Below, one piece after another: positions 45,901 through 54,900 of a stretch of DNA of 64,000 nucleotides (positions are counted from its first letter, which is position 1; every line of letters begins with the position of its first letter). The translations under genes were made by a program, and so were the position numbers. The notes under the pieces are model-generated. The model worked only from the letters and a program-made list of their open reading frames with translations, did not search any database and had not been told where the DNA came from. Source of the stretch: 2-02-FULL-55-14 sp964534125 (GTDB lineage Bacteria > Bacteroidota > Ignavibacteria > UBA10030); assembly GCA_964534125.1 (NCBI GenBank), contig CAZHOJ010000001.1:124001-188000 (forward strand). Reading direction: 5' to 3'.

Positions 45901-47757
45901 CACTGCGCTCACAGAGACGGTATTCAAGGCACCGGACACCGACGGGGTTGTGACCTGAACGACGTACGTTCCGGCGATTGTGCCGAGCGTCAGCCGTGTG
46001 GAAGCGAGGCCGTTCGAATCTGTGACCACGCTCGTGTTCTGGAGCGCCTGACCTGTGGCGCCTGACGGGACGGAAGTGATGGCAAAGTTCACCGTCGCGC
46101 CCTGGATCGGATTCCCATACTGGTCGAGCACATAGTGATAGAACGGCGTCATCGTCTGGCCGACCGTGTCGGACAGAACAGGCCCGTTCGATGCGATGAG
46201 CTGAGCCGGCGTTCCGGCGGTCGCTTCGGCAGTGAAGAGCCGGAAGAGCGTATCTGCCGCGAGCGCGGATGCCCTGACAACGTATGATCCGGCTACTGAA
46301 CCGAGCCTGAAGCTGAGCGAAGCCTCGCCCTGGGCGTTCGTCGAAACGACAGTATCTGCCGGCATGGACAGCGAGTCGCCTGACGGCCGGGAGAGTATGG
46401 CGAAACGGACAGGTTCGCCGACGGCGAACGAGGAATCGTTGGCCAACAACCTCACCCTGAAGGGTGAAGGTAGGAGAGCGCGGACAGAATCAGTCTGGGC
46501 GTCGCCGCTGATGTACTGCATCGCCAGAAGTTCAGAACCAGTATAGCCGACGAACGTCACGGGCAGAATGTCAGGAACCGCCGGAACGTCTGCGGTGACG
46601 ATATATTTGCCGCTCAGATCGCCGAGCGTCAGCTGCGTGGATGCGACACCGTCCCCATCCGTTACTGCTGATGTGGCCGAGAGGCCATCCCCTGTTGCAC
46701 CAGACGGTCTTCCGGTGATCGAGAAGGTGACAGTGACGCCGGCAACAGGCTGATCGAAGCCATCGGTGACGCGGACCCTGAAGAGCGAGTCGACCGGCTG
46801 CAGGACATACCCGCGTGCCGAGTCCGGACTGAGCGATGCGAACAGGGCCGGGTCCCATTCAAACATGGTGACCGGATCGAGCGGATGGAGCGTATCGGCG
46901 AACGTGAACCGTCCGTATGCCTGGAGTCCCGAAATGGTCAGCGTAGTACCCGATATCGTCGACTTTTGTCGGCGCCAGCGGGTCTCACCCGGAGGGAGAC
47001 GCCATACATCGAGAGCATTCGGATCCTGTCCCTGGAGCTCGTCGGTCACGTACGCGAGGTCGACCGTCGTGACAGCGGTCTGATTTGCCGGGGCGATATC
47101 ATAGTATCGTTGGATGGATGTGTTCCCTCCTGCGGAGATTGCGATCCCCGACGTCCGAGTGACAGCGGTCGCGTTCGGAGCTGTACTGCTCCACGAAACG
47201 GACGCACCTATCCCTCCGAAGTCAGAGGACGGAGTACCCCCCTGCAGGTCCACGGTTTTACTGATGCTGCCGGCAATATATCCCTGTTCTGTGAGTCTTC
47301 CTGATGCTGTCCCGAGCGTGACGGCCGAATCAGCCGGAACCTGGAAGGTGACGTTTGGTCCGATGAGCAATGTTTCGGACACGAACAGATTTCCCTCAGC
47401 CCATTTTGTGGTGACCGCGGGGCTGGTCAAAGCCAGATTCTGGTACGTTCGTGCCGGGACGAGCTGATTTTCACCCGTCAGCCTCATCGATCCGCCGATA
47501 GAAGCGGGCAGTCCGAGGACGGAGTCCCGTACGGCGATCGTACCGGTATTGATGATCTGGCCGCGGTTGATCAGTTTTTGGGCCATCGCCGGGGGCTGAA
47601 GCCCACCGGAAATGAGGCCGGCGATCACCAGGGCCGTGATCAGGCGTGGTCTGCCCCTCGGCCGGAGGTCCTGGTACCCGGTCGGACCGGAGGTCCGACC
47701 TGGAGCCGTTGCCTCCAGGGGTCGACACGCGTGTCGGCATCTGTTCAGTGGTTTCAT
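42991..47757 (-). CDS. T9SS-exported surface protein: nine Ig-like domains, dockerin, type A sorting domain
   Basis: A 1588-residue protein. A long polar lead of about 37 residues precedes the signal-peptide core (LITALVIAGLISGG...PPAMAQ), and the mature N terminus AQKLINRGQIINTGTI resembles that of the 523-aa protein encoded upstream. Residues about 330-1260 hold nine Ig-like (invasin/Big_1-like) repeats of about 100 residues with AGVxVxFxIxxxPxGATGQ and TDxxGxAxTxLxLG. A dockerin-like pair follows (NLDRRIDIADLTTIVDHAL, DLDSNGVVDLRDALIVRDYI). The C terminus has YQNYPNPFNAQTTIEY and ends GAYFYRLIS...KKMIYLK, the type A T9SS signal. A stalk-like adhesin or scaffold is likely. Confidence 0.88.
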   Translation of the reverse strand: MKPLNRCRHACRPLEATAPGRTSGPTGYQDLRPRGRPRLITALVIAGLISGGLQPPAMAQKLINRGQIINTGTIAVRDSVLGLPASIGGSMRLTGENQLVPARTYQNLALTSPAVTTKWAEGNLFVSETLLIGPNVTFQVPADSAVTLGTASGRLTEQGYIAGSISKTVDLQGGTPSSDFGGIGASVSWSSTAPNATAVTRTSGIAISAGGNTSIQRYYDIAPANQTAVTTVDLAYVTDELQGQDPNALDVWRLPPGETRWRRQKSTISGTTLTISGLQAYGRFTFADTLHPLDPVTMFEWDPALFASLSPDSARGYVLQPVDSLFRVRVTDGFDQPVAGVTVTFSITGRPSGATGDGLSATSAVTDGDGVASTQLTLGDLSGKYIVTADVPAVPDILPVTFVGYTGSELLAMQYISGDAQTDSVRALLPSPFRVRLLANDSSFAVGEPVRFAILSRPSGDSLSMPADTVVSTNAQGEASLSFRLGSVAGSYVVRASALAADTLFRLFTAEATAGTPAQLIASNGPVLSDTVGQTMTPFYHYVLDQYGNPIQGATVNFAITSVPSGATGQALQNTSVVTDSNGLASTRLTLGTIAGTYVVQVTTPSVSGALNTVSVSAVPDAPALLALVSGSGQQKRVLSLVDSLLAVRIADAFGNAVAGVPVSYAYASVPSGATGQTFTQASDTSDAIGRADTRALLGNRAGTYTVRATSPAVPADTVLFQITALPGAAVQIASTVPLTATGTVLQLTAPFVYTVADSLGNGVPGVVVDYSLTAVPAGATGQFFSNSSVTSDSLGRVSNRLRLGDQAGLYTVRATSLSMPGVLLSESILANPAGAATIARVTGSGQSNQILTLVDSLLVVGVTDSLGNAVAGVPIDFAITTAPASASGQTLTSSRDTTDASGLATTRLQLGTKVGVYVVTATSASIPSGSADFSITATHGAAASLAATGQAVRDTVLKQASPLYVELLDVQQNPIPNAIVRYGLEAPQGATGQFLTADSSFTDSSGQASVTLNFGDKAGIYTVYAVADLLPGQVRQLSATAVAAGLAQFAAYETPVVPQQVYTRMDSSFVVRTMDAYGNPVAGVPIAFSVVDTPAYAVDFELSKYTDTTNAAGVAWTNLILGSKVGVYTVLAEVEGMPDVTFMATAIPGAPKSLAKVPTDSLAFPGTLAAPFHVTALDTGLNAVPGQIVSFSIVSTPAGATGQLLTTTTDTTDPSGQATTILRLGNRPGDYVVAATLADLQPALFTVTALDVRGNPNLDRRIDIADLTTIVDHALGNLTLTGGQFTAADLDSNGVVDLRDALIVRDYILSHGAWVLTDTMGIAAVEYPNIVLGTDQMSQSAAETGRAGVADDAHTSGSATNTTAQLEFTDVGIRLCLTNDVPVKGVQIYVRFKRAIPPPGRDIKFSRASMMNVFVAGTSTEVVAAAFNFSNTPIDPGSGPILRLPLAGLDTTDIDSVAIIVSTGTENLSTELAGDKVTRSEVLYPTTYTLYQNYPNPFNAQTTIEYEVPEVTGRIARVYIQIFNMLGEKVVTIDGGERDAGRYSVLWNGRDAYGNGLASGAYFYRLISIDPMNDKHFTSTKKMIYLK
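47680..47736. other. two perfect palindromes in the first codons of the 1588-aa gene
   Basis: GGTCGGACC (47680-47688) and GGTCCGACC (47692-47700) form a 9-bp stem with a three-base loop. CGACACGCGTGTCG (47723-47736) is a 14-bp perfect palindrome. Both lie within 80 bases of the ATG at 47757, which lacks a clear Shine-Dalgarno, so they could act in translation control or protein binding, or the region could be untranslated leader. Confidence 0.6.
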
Positions 47758-50039
47758 TGGATTACCATTTGTTGAATCTCAATTGAATCGCTGCACCCCA
47801 TGGAGATGTTCGATTGTCGCCCGCCAAACAGATGGCGGGTAAAAGTGACAATTGTCGAATATCTGTCATGATGCTTCCAGACGTTCTGGGAATATCCCAT
47901 CGGAAAACCCGGTCTTTTCACGTTTCGCGAAAAGCGAAAGGCGAAGAGCGAAATGCGTATGTCGGGGTACCGATGGCTCTTCACAGCCTCTCCTGTGCCC
48001 ATAGACCTTGCTCAGTGGTCCTTTGAGCTTCCTTGTATCTCGTTTCTTGTCTCCTGGTTGACGCACAACCTTGCATCTCCTTTGGCTCCCGGACAGACGT
48101 CCGACCGGACATCTCCCCGCCTCCCAATCCCCGAGGAGGGGAAGGCTGGTCGGAGCACGCCCGCCTTCCCCGATATTCCTCATGGACACGTGTTGCATGG
48201 ACATTCATGGACAATGCAGATCTCGGAACCTCGCGCGGAGCTCGCAAAGCATGCTTGTGATTTGGAACTTGCCAAATCATACATCTCTTTGCGTCCTTGG
48301 CGCTCTTGGCGAGAGGTACGTTTCTGTCACCCCGGAGTGAGCAGCCCCAGGGCGGATCCGTGGATCGTTTGCCCCACACCTCACCGATGAGCGCTTGTCG
48401 CGGAAGAAGGAGAATAACTTCCGCCTTGCGCCGGACGGGACCAGCCCGACCGTTCAGGGGATGTGGACTTTCCGGACTACAATCGGAAAACATGGATGTC
48501 CTTTGGCTCGGCGTGGATCACGATGGTACACCGTGAACCGCTCACCGTGAGCCGGATTCCTCGCAGATCACTGATCGCGAAAGGCGAAAAGTGAAGAGCG
48601 AAATGCGATTATCAGTATTTAGATCTTCGTCTTTCATCTGACTACTGTCTGCTTGCTTCAAAGGCATACCTCACCCATGACATTTCGGATTGCGAATTGC
48701 CAATTGCGGATTGCTTATAGCCTTGGACTCTCCGATATCCCGGAGGCCACTGGGCTATATCAGCTGGTTCCGTGCCATCTCTTGGCGAACGGATCAGCCG
48801 GGTTCGGTTATGCATGATGACCTTTCATGGCAGACTTGCCCCTGACGGGGAAATGCCCCGCCACACAGACGGCGGGCAGGCAACTGACAACCGCCAATCG
48901 CCAATGAATAGCCAACAGCTACAAAGCCACGTCCAGAAGGGACGTGTCGTTGCCATCGGCCGCATTGGTCTGCCCCAACGATGCGGAGGAGCTTTGGTTG
49001 TCATGATGGATCTCTCCCGAGCGTCATAGACACACCTTGCCCTGGGGGAAGAGCCAATTCCCGAGAACCGAGATCCGAGAAAGGATCGGAGGTCCGTAGC
49101 GCCAAACCTCAATGGCATCAGGCATCAGGAATCCTCCAACTACCCGTAGGCAAATTGCTTCCGGAGGAGCTTTGATCCTCATTTTGGCTTCCTCCCGCCA
49201 TCCCGGCAAACCGCGCGGGACGTGGTTAGCGGACAATCGTCATCTACCACTTGCCAATTGCCTCTTTCCAATTGCCAGGTATGCATGACTGCTCATGTAT
49301 TTATTTGACATTTCAACCTTCGCCTCATGACGGACCCTTCCCTGCGCCACCGCGTGTGCAGATCCACATACGTCGGAACTGCCAATCGACAATGATCCCG
49401 CCTGCACTGCCGTTTCGGCGGGCAGGCAACTGACAATGAACTGCTCCCGCTTGAATACGCGGGACGCAAACATCGCGCAATTGCCAATGACGAATTGCCA
49501 ATTTCTCTCTCTGCGTGTGAGTCCATCATTTCCTCCAATGCTTCATTCTCCACTCACGATAGACCACTCCATGCCGCCGTCTCTTGGAGCCAGATACGGC
49601 GGAACTGACCCGCCCACACCCAGGCTTCCGCCTCCGTTGACACTTCGGCGGACAGGTCGGCGGGCAGGCAATCGACAATAGACAACTGACAATGAGCTGC
49701 CCCTTGCCAATTTCGAATTGCCAATCTCCCTGCAATCCTGCCTGTGCAGATCCACTCGAGAAGACATAAACAAGGTTTAAACCTTACTTCTTGTCGCTTG
49801 GTCCTTCCTTGTATCTTGTCTCTTGTATCTTGTGGACCTACAACGTTTCCTCGCTGTGGTCTCATCTTGATCTCCAATTGCTCCACTACCGGTCACCCGA
49901 TAGCTCCTCTCCTTATATTCACCCGCCCCTGGAGGACGGCTTGAGCAAAGCCATCCTCCGATGCAGGGACCGGGTTTCTATGTCAGGTCATGTTTCCATA
50001 TGCCTTGTGGGAGAAGGAGAGTAACTCCCGTAATCCTGC
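47758..50039. repeat. 2.3 kb gene-free region packed with short degenerate repeat families
   Basis: No frame here has both a ribosome-binding site and protein-like sequence. Instead at least seven word families recur: GCGAAAGGCGAAGAGCG (47925-47956, 48574-48607); CTTGTATCTCGTTTCTTGTC (48031-48058, 49803-49833); TTTGCGTCCTTGGCG (48285-48316); CCGTGAACCG (48531-48555); AATTGCCAATTGCG (48687-48715, 49251-49278, 49476-49504, 49703-49727); CAACTGACAATCGACAAT (48881-48919, 49380-49440, 49669-49696); and palindrome-like GGCGGGCAGG elements (47820-47840, 48857-48881, 49398-49427, 49628-49668). A CATGGACA word repeats at 48180-48216. Confidence 0.85.
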
Positions 50040-51611
50040 TTAGTTGACAGTGACCGTGCCGCTGTTCGTGATGGTACCATCGTTGGCCAGGTCGCCACCC
50101 GTAACGGTAAGTGTACCCGATACTGCAAGGGCAGCGCTCGGCTCGACAACAAATGCATCGCCCGCTGCGTTTGTCGTCACGGCACCTGCAATGCTCATGC
50201 TGGCATCGCTATACAGAAAGATCTTGCCATACGATGCACCGGCCGCGATCGCACCGGAGGCCCCTGTGTAGAAGGTGGTGATACCACTTGCGCCGGGAAC
50301 GTACGTGTTCGCAGTTGCCCAACGGATCTGACCGCTGTTGGAGCCGGTCACACCGATCGACAGCGAGTTGCCACCCATGTCAAGCGTCGCTGTGCTGGCA
50401 ATCGTCAGGTTGTTCGTCGTTGAGAGCGCGCCGCTGACGTTCTTGTAGCTACTGGTATCCGTACCGGAAAGGCTCAGGTCGTAGTAGTCATCGCCGACGA
50501 TGCTCTGCGATAAACCTGTTCCATTGTATGTGAAGTTGGTTGTGTTGGCAGAGTAGACACGGTCGTCGGTGCCGCCAGAGACCGAGTACGTACCGGAAAC
50601 TGAGACCGCTGAACCCATCGTGAAGACCGCTCCTCCGCCACCACCCGCGAGCTGAAGGTCAGCATAATTCGCCGACGCCACGGTCTGGCTCGTGGTGTTC
50701 TCATACAGGACGAGGCCAGGGAACGTGTAGGTGTTTGCACCGACGGACACTGATCCCTGCGTGCGGAGCGTATCGTTGGACGAGATCGTGATCGGCGTTC
50801 CGGCACTGAGGTCAAGAGTGTGGGTAGACAGGTCGAATTTGCCATCATTCGTCAATGAACCACTGGCGTTGAAGACAATATTGCCGGTGGCTGACTTCGT
50901 TCCGCCATCCGCAAGCTGCAGGTTGAGATACGTGCCAGCGCGGACGTTCATGTCATCGTTCCGGTTGTAGATGACGGTTCCGCTGCCTGCATCGAATGTG
51001 CCCGTTCCCGCCCCAAACACTGTCGGAGTGCTGACGCCGTTCAGGGTCAGTGTATTGGCCGCAACGGCGAACGTAGCACCGGTGCCGATATCAACCTGAT
51101 AATTGACATCGACGCTGGCCGCGAGGGTCTTTGTCGCAGCACCTGAGAGTATCAGGCCACCGTAGGTCGCGTTCTTAACTGTTGCAGAGACCGAAGTCGA
51201 CGTACCCTGGTACTCGACCTTTCCTGAATCGGTGCTGAAGTTGGCAGCCGTCGTGTTCGACAATGCTCCACCAATCTTGATCAGGCTGCTGGTGTTCGAA
51301 TTGTACGTCAGCCCTCCTGAATTGGCGAAGTTGTTCGATATATCCATCGATCCGGCCGTCACACTGTACTGATTGTGCACCTCACCGTTCTCAGTACCAT
51401 TCCCGTTCGTGAAATCATTCGATACGGTGACAGCACCGTTGTTATGCAGCTTTCCGCCAGCGGCACCTGCCTTGAAGTTATCGAAGTTGGTGGCACTGAG
51501 GGTGCTCGTATTTATGATGGTGCCGCTGTTCTTGATCTTCTGCGCCATAGCACTGCTTCCGACAAGGAAGAGCGCTACGAAGACGGCGATGAATGCTCTC
51601 GTGTAAGACAT
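50040..51611 (-). CDS. exported beta-helix-like surface protein (523 aa)
   Basis: Started at ATG 51611 behind AAAAAGGAG; the frame runs 32 codons further up through repeat sequence and is rejected there. The signal peptide (AFIAVFVALFLVGSSAMAQ) gives a mature start AQKIKNSGTIINTSTL. The rest is Gly/Ser/Thr/Asn-rich, lacks Cys, and has periodic units such as TYGGLILSGAATKTL and NYADLQLAGGG, which suggest a right-handed beta-helix. The last 130 or so residues are homologous to the end of the 1802-aa protein. No type A T9SS signal is visible, so its route to the surface is unclear. Confidence 0.8.
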   Translation of the reverse strand: MSYTRAFIAVFVALFLVGSSAMAQKIKNSGTIINTSTLSATNFDNFKAGAAGGKLHNNGAVTVSNDFTNGNGTENGEVHNQYSVTAGSMDISNNFANSGGLTYNSNTSSLIKIGGALSNTTAANFSTDSGKVEYQGTSTSVSATVKNATYGGLILSGAATKTLAASVDVNYQVDIGTGATFAVAANTLTLNGVSTPTVFGAGTGTFDAGSGTVIYNRNDDMNVRAGTYLNLQLADGGTKSATGNIVFNASGSLTNDGKFDLSTHTLDLSAGTPITISSNDTLRTQGSVSVGANTYTFPGLVLYENTTSQTVASANYADLQLAGGGGGAVFTMGSAVSVSGTYSVSGGTDDRVYSANTTNFTYNGTGLSQSIVGDDYYDLSLSGTDTSSYKNVSGALSTTNNLTIASTATLDMGGNSLSIGVTGSNSGQIRWATANTYVPGASGITTFYTGASGAIAAGASYGKIFLYSDASMSIAGAVTTNAAGDAFVVEPSAALAVSGTLTVTGGDLANDGTITNSGTVTVN

Positions 51612-51918
51612 TGTGTTTCTCCTTTTTAAAAGATTGCTTTTGAAAGAGCTGTTTCGTGTTTCTTGTTTCGTGCTCCGTGTTTTACTGCTATATGGTTCCA
51701 TGACCATTTGCTCCTGTTTTCTTGTTTTGTCTTTGGTATTTGATCTTTCTACAACACCTATGCTGCTCAGGCATAGGTCTACTGAGGGAGCGAAAGGCGA
51801 AGAGCGAAAAGCGAAAAGTGTACAGCCGGCTCACGATTCACGGTTCACCCGTCGCGTCTCCCCTACGGCGGATGCTGGTTCTTCATGGTGTCCTCCTTTC
51901 TGTTCTTCATGGTGTTCA
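51612..51918. repeat. short-repeat blocks between the 523-aa and 1802-aa genes
   Basis: About 300 bp without a gene. It holds a CGTGTTTCTTGTTTCGTGC block (51652-51682), a GCGAAAGGCGAAGAGCG block (51789-51820) and, directly after it, a reversed CCGTGAACCG-type block (51824-51850). These are the same families as at 47.8-50.0 kb. Confidence 0.75.
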
Positions 51919-54900
51919 TCACTGCACGCTGATCGTGCCGTCATTTGTAAGATTACCATCCACATTCAGGTCCATGCCGGTGATGGTCAGATCGCCGGTC
52001 AGGTCCACTGTCAGGTTGTTCGATATCGTCACGCCGAATCCAGCTGCACCACCCATCGCGGCCACTATTCCGCTTATCGTCTTCACGCCCGACCCGGTGA
52101 ACCACATATTGCCGTAGGCGGCTCCTGGATCGACAGTTCCAGCCGCACTGCTGTAGAATTCGGTCGTGCCTGTTCCGGAGACATACACATTGCTGCCTGA
52201 CCACATCATCTTTCCGTTATTCACGGAACCGCCGCCAAAGCTTGATCCGCTGAATCCGGCCATATCGAGCGTGGCATTCGCAGCTATGGTCAATGTTCCC
52301 CCCACCGTCAGGGCGGCATCCGGCGTTTTATGCGTTGACGTATCAGCAGTTCCACTGATTGTCAAGTTGTTATAGCTTACGCCGCTGGTGATCGTCTGCG
52401 TACCAGTTCCGTTGTAGTCGACCGTCGAAGATGTCGTGACAACCGTGGGTGCCGATATGAGCGACAGTGCGCCCGCAACGCCAACCGTCCCTGAACTCGC
52501 AAGCGTCTTTGTGCCCGTAGTGAGCGTCAGATGACCGTAGTTCACCGCAGCAACAGTCTGTGATGTCCCCCCGTAGTCGACCGTACTCGTCCCACCCAGA
52601 GAGGGCGTGAATGTCGTCGGGAACGCACTCGTGCCGGCCAGCTCAAACGTGGCACCGTTCGCTACTTCAAATGTCGCGCCGCCGTTGCCATCACTGGCAA
52701 AGGTGCCATTGTTCAGCGTTCCGCCGAGAATCCGCAGATCGCCCGTCACGTTCGTTGTGGTGACTGCAGCGTTCAGGGTAGCGATAGCGGAATTGTTCAC
52801 ATACAGGTGATGGTAGGTCAGCCCGCTGACGTTGATGGTCTGGTCAGCAGTGCCGGAGAAGGCGAGCGCTGTATTGGCGTTGGGGACCAGCGAACCGGGA
52901 GTAATGATCGGCGTGGTCGCTCCATCGACCGAAATCGTGTTGGCCGACGCGAATGAAAGGGTAAGCGCTTTATTGTTCAGGTCGATGAAGCTGAGGTTGA
53001 ATGACCCGGTCCCGCTCCATTCCTGGCTGCCATTGAGAAGGACCGTTCCGCCATTTCCATTGAACGTGCCGTCATTGACCAGGTCCGTCCCGGCGATGGA
53101 ACCCTTGATGATGAGGCTCGTTCCCGCTGATCCACTGAGCTTCGCTCCGCTGCTGATCGTGATATTCGTGAGCGTCGCCGTGCTGACATCGATCGTCACC
53201 GAATCCCCGCCGGTGGTGGCAATAACCACCTCGGCATTGTTCGTCGGGACAACTCCACCGACCCACGTACCGGGCGCACTCCAGTTCCCGCCGGCTGCCG
53301 TGCTCGTGATGAGGCCGGCTGACGACTGACCGACCTGAAAAGCGCCGAACCAGGCGAGCCCTGTGGCCTGCGTGGACGTTGTCGTGACCGTACCGGTCGT
53401 CGGCAGGAGCCAGTTCGTTCCGTCATACTGATCGATAACGAAGAGCGTCGGATCGGCACCGGCATCCACATCGCCCGCCACGAAGTTCACGGTCACGTCG
53501 GCAGAGGTCACCGAGAAACCGGTTCCCACAACAGTCCAGTATCGGTTTGCACTCTTCGCGGGATTGACGCCCGATGTCGCTACCTGCGGATGATCGCTTC
53601 CCAGCGTCGAAGCCGTCAGTGTGCCGGCGCCACTGGAACCCGCAATGCCGATCGTGACCGGCGTGTAGGCACCTGCATCTCCGATCTCGAACGAAAGAGA
53701 CTGATTGCCGGCAACAACAGGTTTCTTGAGATATCCGACAATGTGTCCGCCTGTCGGGATCACCGTACCATTTGCAGTAAGCGTGTCTGCCGCGGCAGTG
53801 ATGTTGCCGCTCGTGAAGGTGAGCGTCCCGCCGACAGTGACATCAGAGGAGAGCGTGAGGCCTGAGGCGTTGTTCAGCGTCAGAGCGGCGAATGTCTCAC
53901 TGGTCGCTGCGCCATTGATGGACTGAGCGGAGGAGCCAGTGAACGAGACTGTGCTTGATGACGGCGTGAACGAGCCGCCATTGTTGGTCCAGTCGCCTCC
54001 GATACTGTGACTGAACGTCGACGCATCGAACGCAGTGCCGGACCCCAGGATGACGGAGCCGTTCACGGTGAGTGCACCGGCAGCTGTCGTACTTGCCGTG
54101 CCGGAAAGAGTGAACGAGCCGCCGATCGTGAGGGCTCCCGGCAGAGTCTTTGTTCCTGAACCGGCGAGGGTCAGGTTGCCATAGGTCGCAGAAACAATGT
54201 CCTGAGCGGTGCCTCCATAGCTGACCGTGCCGGTCGGATCGCTCGTTAGCGAACCGGCAGAGACCGATGTGGATCCGTTGATATTAAACGTCGTGGTACC
54301 GACCGAGACCGTGCCTCCATTTAGCGTCGTCGTCCCGCTGACGGTCGTCGGAACGGTCAGGGCATACGTTCCGGCGGTCATCGTCAGGCCAGCACCGATC
54401 GAGACAGACCCCGCACTTCCTCCGACGCTCAGGGTCCCGGCCGCTTTATTGACTATCAGACCGCTGAATGTATGGCTGGACGCCGTCCCGTTTATCGCCT
54501 GAGCTGATGAACCATTGAAGGTGATCGTGCTCGTGGATGGAGTGACGGTCCCGCCATTGTTCGTCCAGTCGCCGCCGACGGTATGCGTATGGGTCGAAGC
54601 GTCGAAGGTCGTTCCTGAACCGAGAATGACTGATCCGGAGACGGCGAGATCACCCTGGGATGCGGTCGAGGCAGTGCCGGAGAGAGTCAGATCGCCATTG
54701 ATCGTCAGGGGCCCCGGGAATGTCTTCGCCCCTGAGCCGCCGAGCGTCAGATGTATATAGGTCGTAGAGAAGACCGACTGCGCACCGCTTGCGCTGTAGT
54801 ACACGGTGCCGCCCGTGAGCGATACCACTGCGGCGGTCGGGAAGGAAGCCTGCGTCTCAAGAGTGCCCGCCTGCTGATCGAATGTGCCTGTGACGGTCAA

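Noticed and set aside
47758..50039. Several 60-170-codon open frames in the repeat-rich region
   Set aside because: Their translations simply follow the short word repeats in all frames, and none has a convincing ribosome-binding site.
51612..51707. Upstream extension of the 523-aa gene by 32 codons
   Set aside because: It translates the CTTGTTTC-type repeat block and lies before a strong AAAAAGGAG site and a clean signal peptide.
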